This document shows positions 1 through 5,057 of a stretch of DNA of 5,497 nucleotides, in pieces (the stretch's first letter is position 1; every line of letters starts with the position of its first letter). The DNA is from an uncultured Clostridia bacterium (GTDB lineage: Bacteria > Bacillota > Clostridia > Christensenellales > UBA1242). Location: assembly GCA_934778125.1 (NCBI GenBank), contig CAKVOF010000049.1, positions 1 to 5,497 on the forward strand, given 5' to 3'. Both the position numbers and the translations under genes were made by a program. The notes beneath the pieces are model-generated. The model had not been told where the DNA came from, did not search any database, and saw only the letters and a list, made by a program, of their open reading frames with translations.

Positions 1-105
1 AAGTTGCTAAACGCAACTCCTTGATAAATCAAGGAATCACAGTTTTGATTCTGCGTCAGTTTATATCAAATGCCACTCCGTGTCGCTTGTATAAACTTCC
101 TTGAG
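1..105. repeat. Multi-hairpin palindromic intergenic element, possibly cut by the window edge
   Basis: This stretch is packed with consecutive inverted repeats. They are AGTTGC/GCAACT (2-7 with 13-18, loop TAAAC), CCTTGA/TCAAGG (19-24 with 29-34, loop TAAA), GAATCA/TGATTC (34-39 with 46-51), and a longer imperfect arm GTTTATA/TATAAAC (59-65 with 90-96) continued by CAA/TTG. TCAAGGAA (29-36) is also an exact inverted repeat of TTCCTTGA (97-104), so it could close the whole right part and would compete with the second hairpin. No open frame covers it. It resembles the cloverleaf element at 3075-3156 in design (adjacent hairpins, TAAA loops), but I see no extended sequence identity. It could be an intergenic palindromic repeat or a structured RNA end. 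The left boundary is unknown. Confidence 0.45.
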
Positions 106-250
106 TATAAATTAATTAATACATCATTGCTTTTAATTTAGTAATATTTCAAAAGTGTAATAGATAACTAATGATTATTAATAAAATAAGGTTAAAACTA
201 TATATTTAACAAGCGATATTGATTAAAATGCTTTGAAATAAAAATAGCTA
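106..250. other. AT-rich intergenic stretch, nothing recognised
   Basis: This is strongly AT-rich with stops in all frames on both strands. It has only trivial inverted repeats, such as GTTAAA/TTTAAC around 190-210. I see no RBS plus start, no RNA gene and no clear promoter. Confidence 0.5.
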
Positions 251-286
251 AAAATAAAAAGAAAAACAGCGAGATTTATCTCACTG
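251..286 (-). terminator. Rho-independent terminator, minus strand
   Basis: Read on the minus strand, CAGTGAGA / TCTCGCTG forms an 8-bp stem (one G-U pair) with a TAAA loop. It is followed directly by TTTTTCTTTTTATTTT. On the plus strand the same stem has an A-C mismatch and a weaker T-tract, so the minus orientation fits better. The TGA stop of the short minus-strand frame at 281-442 lies inside the 5' arm, as expected for a terminator placed right at a gene end. Confidence 0.6.
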
Positions 287-442
287 CTTTCCTTTATTTA
301 ATCTATATACGCATTTGATTAAATTTTCCACTTCATTTTGATTATAATCATAATGAATAAAAAAGCAAAGCAATTTTAATAGGTTGACTAAAATTTTGAA
401 ATGTGAATGTTTCTCAATAGTTCGTTTTAAGGCTTTCAAAGA
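281..442 (-). pseudogene. Short minus-strand coding remnant of unknown family
   Basis: On the minus strand this frame stays open for 53 codons after an in-frame TAA (445-443) and ends in TGA at 283-281, within a strong terminator hairpin. The C-terminal part looks protein-like: aromatic and charged residues (FFIHYDYNQNEVENLIKCVY) followed by a basic tail ending LNKGKQ. There is no ATG in frame. A TTG at 439 would give a 52-residue product but has no visible ribosome binding site. A second frame just upstream (467 to about 428) reads YPKQDQLIFESLK and would join this one if one A were removed from the AAAA run near 424-427, which suggests a frameshifted, N-terminally truncated gene. I do not recognise the family. 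It could instead be a small intact protein or a chance open frame. The adjacent terminator argues for a once-real gene. Confidence 0.35.
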
Positions 443-494
443 TTAGTTGATCTTGTTTGGGATATATTTAATAATTAAAATTAATTCTATTAGT

Positions 495-522
495 TTGAAA
501 AAACACTATAATGTGATATAAT
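495..522 (+). promoter_or_regulatory. Sigma-A-type promoter of the regulator/antiporter operon
   Basis: TTGAAA (495-500), a 16-bp spacer and TATAAT (517-522), with TG at 514-515 one base before the -10, which gives an extended -10. Transcription would start near 529, about 60 nt before the TTG start at 590. Another TATAAT at 507-512 is only 6 bp from the -35 and is not usable with it. Confidence 0.65.
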
Positions 523-589
523 CAACAAATAATTGAGAATAATCCTTATGAATAGTCTTTAGTTAAATCTAAATGAGGTGGAGCTTAAG

Positions 590-1987
590 TTGCAAGAAAA
601 AATTGAATTTAGCGTTAGAGCGAGAGAAAAGAAAAAAGATATTCCAATCGCATTTATGTTTATTTGCGGTGTTTTTATCGCGTGGCAAGTTTTGCTCACA
701 AATTTATCAAAGATTAATTTATGGGGGAGTAGTTTTGAAGTTGATTTCAACACTTTAGCAATAGTGCTTATGTGCGTTAGTGTTGTGGGATTTGTTTTGG
801 CATTTGCATTTAGTTCTTATAACGCATTAATGTTTAAGATATTGGTTTGTGGAGTAATTATGCTTAATTTATTAGCGTTATTGCCCTTCGGAGCTAAGTA
901 CTTAGAAATAATGTTTTATTTAACGATAGTGTTTTCGCAAATAGCAAGCATTAATTTTGTGTTTGTGGTTGTTTCAAATTATAGCGTGGGTTCGGCGTTT
1001 GCTGATGCGTTCGCATCACTTATAACTGGTGGGCTAACATATGCTTTTCTTTATACTAATTTTGCGTTGGAAAATTATATTGTATATATTTTAGTTGGTG
1101 TTGTTAGTGGAGTTTGTTTGTTTGCTTATTTTATGAAACTTTTTGATAATAAAAAAGTAATAAAGTATGAGCCAAAAGTTTTAAGAAAATTTTCTAAAGA
1201 AGAAAGAAAAAACAATCCAATGCTAGAGAAAAAACAAAGGATTTTATTTCCAACAAAGTTAACAACGAGTGTGGGCCTATTGCTACTTATTTCGGTGAGT
1301 GTTGCATTCCTAACAAAGCAAGTAATTTTGGCAAAAGAGCTTGATTTTAAGTGGTTCTATATTTGTGCTAGCATTGGAGCATTTGTGTTAGGGGTGTTAT
1401 TTAAAAAGTTTAAACACTTTGTTTTGGTGTTTTCATATGCTTCATTAGCTATTTTGATGGTTGGTGTTGCTATGTTGTTTTCTGATAACGCAATTGTTGC
1501 GAATATCGGGATGGGGTGCTGTGGCTTTTTCTTGAGTTTATTTAGTTTGTCTATATTTTATACTGTTAGTTTATTTGAAGAAGTTCCGAGCAAGGCGGTT
1601 ATATCTTTTTTAATTGTGGTGGAGTTGATTTCAAATTTTATTTCATCAAAAATACTTGAAAAAACTTCAATATATTCTCTTTTAACTATTATTTTGGTTT
1701 TAATTGGTATTTTAATCATTGTGCTTGCCATATATAATAAATATCTGTCTGGTGAGTATTATTTATCTAAAAGTGGAGATGTGTATGAAAATATAATTAA
1801 AAACACTTCTATAACCTTAACAGAAGGACTAGTTTATCAATTGATGATTTCGGGTTACACAAGATCACAAGTGGCAGAAATGCTTTACCTTAGAAAAGAC
1901 TCAGTAACGAGATATATGGTTTCAATTTTAAATAAATTGGGTGCAAACAATATTGTTAACAAATACTTTAAAGCTTATAAAGAATAA
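590..1987 (+). CDS. 12-TM membrane protein with C-terminal LuxR-type helix-turn-helix (membrane-bound transcriptional regulator)
   Basis: Predicted 465-residue integral membrane regulator. I chose TTG at 590 because AGGTGGAG (576-583) sits 6 nt upstream as a ribosome binding site. The in-frame GTG at 578 would lie inside that site and has none of its own. About twelve hydrophobic segments run from residue 19 to 383, in two sets of six. A basic cytosolic linker (about 183-222, rich in K, R and E) separates them, as in major-facilitator folds. Residues about 410-451 match a LuxR/GerE DNA-binding domain: LT at its start, then SGYTRSQVAEMLYLRKDSVT and a closing LNKLG. The usual Arg-Glu after LT is replaced (LTEG). 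MFS-like proteins fused to LuxR domains are known, notably as large families in Coriobacteriia. By analogy it would sense a ligand or membrane state and bind DNA while membrane-anchored; the ligand is unknown. It is the first gene of an operon with the antiporter, whose RBS overlaps this stop codon. Confidence 0.8.
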   Translation: MQEKIEFSVRAREKKKDIPIAFMFICGVFIAWQVLLTNLSKINLWGSSFEVDFNTLAIVLMCVSVVGFVLAFAFSSYNALMFKILVCGVIMLNLLALLPFGAKYLEIMFYLTIVFSQIASINFVFVVVSNYSVGSAFADAFASLITGGLTYAFLYTNFALENYIVYILVGVVSGVCLFAYFMKLFDNKKVIKYEPKVLRKFSKEERKNNPMLEKKQRILFPTKLTTSVGLLLLISVSVAFLTKQVILAKELDFKWFYICASIGAFVLGVLFKKFKHFVLVFSYASLAILMVGVAMLFSDNAIVANIGMGCCGFFLSLFSLSIFYTVSLFEEVPSKAVISFLIVVELISNFISSKILEKTSIYSLLTIILVLIGILIIVLAIYNKYLSGEYYLSKSGDVYENIIKNTSITLTEGLVYQLMISGYTRSQVAEMLYLRKDSVTRYMVSILNKLGANNIVNKYFKAYKE

Positions 1988-1993
1988 GGAGGG
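1986..1993 (+). promoter_or_regulatory. Strong RBS of the antiporter gene, overlapping the upstream stop codon
   Basis: AAGGAGGG starts within the TAA stop (1985-1987) of the regulator gene and lies 7 nt before GTG at 2001. It decides the start of the antiporter and implies translational coupling. The same frame stays open further upstream inside the regulator gene, but no RBS supports an earlier start. Confidence 0.8.
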
Positions 1994-2000
1994 ACAAATT

Positions 2001-3056
2001 GTGCAAATTTTTCTTAATATTTTACTATTAGTTTTAGGAATAGTAGTTGTTATTTATGGTGGAGACATATTCGTTAACGCATCAATTCGAATAGGTCAAA
2101 AATTAAAAATTCCACACATTATTATTGGTGCAACAATCGTGAGTTTAGCAACAACTTTGCCAGAATTTATTGTTTCAACTATTTCTGCTTCTCAAGGGGC
2201 TTACGGACTAGCAGTAGGAAACTCAATCGGTTCGGTTATTTGCAACACAGCTCTAATTTGTGGGCTTTCACTTGCAATTGTGCCAAGTGTGGTTAAAGAA
2301 AAAGGAATTATGAAATATTTAATTCTTTTGGTGGCAGTAATTATGCTATTCTTATTTAGTATTAATAAAAATGTTTCAGTTGCTGAGAGTATTGTGCTTT
2401 TTGCATTGTTTATTGTGTTTATCGCAATTAATGTGGTTGAAGCGGTAAAAAAAACAAAACAAGAGCAAGAGATAAAAATAAAATCAAATGATGACCAAAA
2501 AATAAACATTGAAAAAAAGAATGACCAAGATAAAAATAACGATAGCAAACAAGAAACCGAAGAAGAATTAAAACCGCAAAATATTTGGCTTACAGTTTTG
2601 CTATTTATCATCGGTGCAGGAATGATTGCAGGCGGTGCGTGGTCTATGGTTCAAGGCTCAACATTCTTATGCACGGCAATTGGAATTAGTGATGCATTAA
2701 TCGGGCTAACAGTTTGCGCTGTTGGAACAAGTTTACCAGAACTAATCACAACAATCACAGCAATAAAAAAGAAAACCGCAAGTTTGGGTTATGGAAACAT
2801 TATAGGTGCAAATATTTTAAATATAACATTGATAACAAGCTGTTGTGGATTTATTGCGGGTAAAAATGGATTAACACTAACAAATCAAAATTTTATAATT
2901 GATTTTCCAATTGCGATATTAGTATCAATTTTATTTGTGTTGCCATTGATATTTAAAAATAAAACATATAGATGGCAAGGGATAACGCTTCTTTCAATAT
3001 ATGCGGTTTATATAATTGGTTCAATTTTATTGGAAGTATTGAAAGTTCAAATTTAA
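2001..3056 (+). CDS. Sodium/calcium antiporter, CaCA superfamily (YrbG-like)
   Basis: Predicted 351-residue inner-membrane cation exchanger that uses the sodium (or proton) gradient to export Ca2+. GTG at 2001 is the start because of the AAGGAGGG 7 nt upstream. Both CaCA alpha-repeats are present. The first has GGDIFVNAS, SLATTLPE (Glu55) and GNSIGSVICN (Ser78, Asn82). The second has AVGTSLPE (Glu247) and GNIIGANILN. The two Glu residues match the conserved ion-binding acids of the family. In repeat 2 the usual Ser of GSN is Ala270, and the position that is Asp in K+-dependent exchangers is Asn274. About five TM segments flank each side of a hydrophilic loop (about 150-193) that is extremely rich in K, E, D, N and Q, longer than in minimal YrbG-type proteins and possibly regulatory. 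It is the second gene of an operon, 13 nt after the LuxR-type membrane regulator. The exchanged ion is inferred from family only. Confidence 0.9.
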   Translation: MQIFLNILLLVLGIVVVIYGGDIFVNASIRIGQKLKIPHIIIGATIVSLATTLPEFIVSTISASQGAYGLAVGNSIGSVICNTALICGLSLAIVPSVVKEKGIMKYLILLVAVIMLFLFSINKNVSVAESIVLFALFIVFIAINVVEAVKKTKQEQEIKIKSNDDQKINIEKKNDQDKNNDSKQETEEELKPQNIWLTVLLFIIGAGMIAGGAWSMVQGSTFLCTAIGISDALIGLTVCAVGTSLPELITTITAIKKKTASLGYGNIIGANILNITLITSCCGFIAGKNGLTLTNQNFIIDFPIAILVSILFVLPLIFKNKTYRWQGITLLSIYAVYIIGSILLEVLKVQI

Positions 3057-3074
3057 TATGTGGGTGAGATAAAG

Positions 3075-3156
3075 GGAAGAGCAAGTAGTGCTAACCGCAC
3101 TGCTGTTTGGAACCCCTCCAAACAGGTTTGCTAAAGCAAACACTTGCTCGAATTCC
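3075..3156. repeat. Cloverleaf palindrome: three adjacent hairpins closed by an outer stem
   Basis: The outer stem GAGCAAGT (3079-3086) / ACTTGCTC (3142-3149) is extended across a 3-nt bulge by GGAA (3075-3078) / TTCC (3153-3156). It encloses three back-to-back perfect hairpins: AGTGC-TAACC-GCACT (3087-3101), CTGTTTGGA-ACCCC-TCCAAACAG (3103-3125) and GTTTGC-TAAA-GCAAAC (3126-3141). Only one base, G3102, is unpaired at the junction. There is no T-tract, so it is not a standard terminator, although it begins 18 nt after the antiporter stop. It is tRNA-sized, but the loops (5, 5, 4 nt) and absence of a T-loop rule out a tRNA. It is likely a cruciform-forming intergenic repeat or non-autonomous mobile palindrome. 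It could also stabilise the 3' end of the operon mRNA. Confidence 0.8.
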
Positions 3157-3195
3157 ATAAATAATCCTAAATAAAAACAAAAGCATTTTCCATAG

Positions 3196-3224
3196 TTGGA
3201 TTAAATAATTAATAAATTTATGAT
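3196..3224 (+). promoter_or_regulatory. Possible promoter of the HtrA-like protease gene
   Basis: TTGGAT (3196-3201), 17 bp, TATGAT (3219-3224). Each hexamer departs from consensus, but the spacing is ideal and the position, about 49 nt before the ATG, is sensible. In such AT-rich DNA similar matches arise by chance. Confidence 0.4.
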
Positions 3225-3272
3225 TCAAGAAGTACATAATCAAATTAAATACAAAAACAAAAGAAGGACAAA

Positions 3273-4721
3273 ATGAACTATTCATTTAAAAGAGAAAATA
3301 AATTTAATTTAAAAATTCTAATTTCAATAATTGTGGCGGTGATAGTAACGTTCAGTGCTAGCGCCACGCTTGCTGTGTGTTATGTGGAACATTATGTTAA
3401 GCATAACTCAAACAACACATACATAACAAACGAAGAGCACAATTCGAATATCGAAAACACCAATAACTATAAATTTGAAATCAATTATAGTAATGGTGAA
3501 TCATCGGTTGCACCGAGTGGAGCGCTTGCAGATGTTGTTGATGAAATTATGCCTGCAACAATTAATGTTTTTGCAAAATCAAGTGAAGGCACGGGTGCTG
3601 GTAGTGGGGTTATCGTTGAAAAAGCAAAAATAACAAACTCTTTGAATGTGCTTGTTGGTTATGAATATATTGCTATAACTAATCACCACGTTATAAATAA
3701 AATTTTGGAAAGTAACATATCTGTTGAGTTTTTTATTAAGGGTGTTTCAAAAGAGATAACATCAACAGTAACATTGGTGGGCAGTGATGAGCTTATTGAT
3801 ATTGCTGTTTTAAGAATACGAGTAAACACGAGCGGGCTAACAGCTGAGGAGAAATCGGCTCTAGACATCACGCCAGTTGCGTGGCTTGTTGATGGAACAA
3901 TTTCAAAGCCAACAAGCTTAGCAGATTTAAGCCTTATTAATGTTTCAGATGAAAAACTAAGGCTAGCCGAAGAAGTGTTTGTTGTTGGAAATCCACTAGG
4001 TGTTTTAGGGGGAAGCGTTTCAACGGGAATCGTTAGTAACAAAGCGGTTGAACTAACAGTTGATGGAACTAAATGTGTTTTAAATCAAACAACCGCAGCA
4101 ATCAATGGCGGGAATTCTGGTGGGGGAGTGTTTAATTATAATGGCACACTCGTTGGAATAGTTAAAGCAAAAGCAACAGGCGAAAAAATTGACAACCTAG
4201 GATTTTTCATTCCAATTGATGATGTGTATCAAGTGTATGCAAAAATAAGGCAAACGGAAGATAGGGCGAATGGAAAGTTTGGATTTGTGGAAGGTAGAAA
4301 AACACTAGGTGTTGAGTTTAGTGAGGGGTATTTAACTGAAAATGCTCAAACTTTAAGCAGTGAATATAAAGAGCAAGTTACTCAAACTCTTGTGACCTTT
4401 GTTTCAAATATCAACGCATACAATATTAATTATGTTTCTGGAACAACTGGAAGATTCAACGCAACCAAAAACAAAGAAAGTGTTGTTTCTGAAATTAAAG
4501 TATATAAGAAAATATCAAATGGCGGGGTTGATGATTTTGAATTGAAAGAAACAATTGAAACTAAAGATATTAGCCCAGCTAAAATCCAGGAGATTATCGA
4601 TAAATATGCAATTGGCGATAAATTAGTTTTCAAAACTAGAGAATGTTCAACGGTTAAAGAACCATTTAATGTTGAAGTTTTAATCTCTCAGTTGGTTTAT
4701 AATCCAAACGCTTTTAAATAA
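3273..4721 (+). CDS. Membrane-anchored HtrA/DegP-like trypsin-family serine protease
   Basis: Predicted 482-residue extracytoplasmic serine protease (S1C/HtrA type) for envelope protein quality control. ATG at 3273 has AAGGA 4 nt upstream. A short basic N-terminus and one hydrophobic segment (about 14-36) form a signal anchor, followed by an Asn/Glu-rich linker (about 43-80). The trypsin-like domain covers about 85-320. His139 lies in ITNHHVI, Asp176 in ELIDIAVL and Ser282 in NGGNSGGGVF, so the catalytic triad is complete. VVGNPLG and STGIVS are also typical HtrA signatures. There is an insertion at about 185-215, and GNSGG is followed by GVF instead of the usual PL. The C-terminal 150 residues do not give a standard PDZ. 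LGVEFSEG (345-352) and AIGDKLVFKTRE (446-457) look like the first and last strands of a PDZ with its middle replaced by a Ser/Asn/Lys-rich segment. It is monocistronic as far as can be seen. Confidence 0.9.
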   Translation: MNYSFKRENKFNLKILISIIVAVIVTFSASATLAVCYVEHYVKHNSNNTYITNEEHNSNIENTNNYKFEINYSNGESSVAPSGALADVVDEIMPATINVFAKSSEGTGAGSGVIVEKAKITNSLNVLVGYEYIAITNHHVINKILESNISVEFFIKGVSKEITSTVTLVGSDELIDIAVLRIRVNTSGLTAEEKSALDITPVAWLVDGTISKPTSLADLSLINVSDEKLRLAEEVFVVGNPLGVLGGSVSTGIVSNKAVELTVDGTKCVLNQTTAAINGGNSGGGVFNYNGTLVGIVKAKATGEKIDNLGFFIPIDDVYQVYAKIRQTEDRANGKFGFVEGRKTLGVEFSEGYLTENAQTLSSEYKEQVTQTLVTFVSNINAYNINYVSGTTGRFNATKNKESVVSEIKVYKKISNGGVDDFELKETIETKDISPAKIQEIIDKYAIGDKLVFKTRECSTVKEPFNVEVLISQLVYNPNAFK

Positions 4722-4813
4722 ATTGTTTGGTTGTTTCGTGTTATTTTAAATTTGATAAATTACAACCTTATGTGATAATTAAAAGATTTATTTATCCAAG
4801 AGTTTAGAAAAAT

Positions 4814-4862
4814 AAAAGATTTGTGAAGAAAATTACGATAAACTATTTACAAATCTTTTTTT
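4814..4862 (+). terminator. Rho-independent terminator after the protease gene
   Basis: AAAAGATTTGT (4814-4824) pairs perfectly with ACAAATCTTTT (4849-4859) and ends in a run of seven T (4856-4862). The loop is long (24 nt) and the stem is AT-rich, so efficiency may be modest. The reverse strand also ends in a T-rich run, so it could act in both directions. Its 3' arm overlaps the -35 region of the next promoter. Confidence 0.6.
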
Positions 4863-4874
4863 ATTGTATATAAT
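4846..4874 (+). promoter_or_regulatory. Promoter of the Y-family polymerase gene
   Basis: TTTACA (4846-4851), exactly 17 bp, TATAAT (4869-4874). Transcription would start around 4881, inside the LexA-type palindrome, so repressor binding would block it. A second TATAAT (4890-4895) lacks a good -35. Confidence 0.65.
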
Positions 4875-4890
4875 AGAACATATGTTCTAT
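4873..4890. promoter_or_regulatory. LexA/DinR SOS operator
   Basis: An 18-bp perfect palindrome with core GAACATATGTTC (4876-4887). It matches the Bacillus-type SOS box (CGAACATATGTTCG) at every core position, with A/T in place of the outer C/G. It overlaps the end of the -10 and the predicted start site of the promoter that faces the DNA polymerase gene, the classic arrangement for a LexA-repressed damage-inducible gene. Confidence 0.88.
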
Positions 4891-5057
4891 ATAATACAGT
4901 AAAATAATTGTATATCAAAGAAAGTATGTAACATTAATCTGTGATGATGTTTGTAAGTGGCTTTGCCAAATAAGAAGTCGCAAAAATATGAAACATTGCA
5001 TATTTGGTTAAGTTGAATGATAACATTGATAATATAAACAAAGAAAAGGGGCTCAAG
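4891..5057 (+). other. Long 5' leader of the polymerase mRNA, no intact small gene
   Basis: About 175 nt separate the predicted start site from the ATG. Two mutually exclusive stems share bases 5001-5005: CCAAATA/TATTTGG (4966-4972 with 5001-5007) and AAATATG/CATATTT (4984-4990 with 4999-5005, 8-nt loop). I see no known riboswitch motif. One frame is open from 4897 to a TAA at 5008-5010 but lacks a start codon and RBS. AAGGGG (5046-5051), 6 nt before the ATG, is the ribosome binding site. Confidence 0.4.

Noticed and set aside
1941..2000. Longer antiporter N-terminus starting at 1941
   Set aside because: It would overlap the regulator gene by 47 nt, has no RBS and adds no family-like residues. 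GTG at 2001 has a near-perfect RBS.
2201..2611. Minus-strand open frame inside the antiporter gene
   Set aside because: It is the low-complexity reverse of the real gene, with no RBS, and the plus-strand frame has clear family motifs.
3079..3149. tRNA or tRNA-like gene
   Set aside because: The cloverleaf shape and 71-nt size fit, but the loops are 5, 5 and 4 nt, there is no 7-nt anticodon loop, no TTC-type T-loop and no CCA.
3360..3390. Lipoprotein signal at Cys36 of the protease
   Set aside because: The residues before Cys are Leu-Ala-Val; a lipobox needs Gly, Ala or Ser at -1. A plain signal anchor fits better.
3683..4042. Minus-strand open frame inside the protease gene
   Set aside because: It is antisense to the catalytic domain with no RBS or recognisable motif.
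4704..4730. Terminator hairpin CCAAAC/GTTTGG across the protease stop codon
   Set aside because: A 6-bp stem with a 15-nt loop and a broken T-tract (TTGTTTCGTG). It is much weaker than the structure at 4814-4862.
4897..5010. Small protein in the polymerase leader
   Set aside because: The frame is open to a TAA at 5008 but has no start codon with an RBS, and the residues look random.
5013..5057. TTG start 15 codons upstream for the polymerase
   Set aside because: It is in frame but lacks a good RBS, and Y-family proteins begin just before the first catalytic Asp, which fits ATG at 5058.
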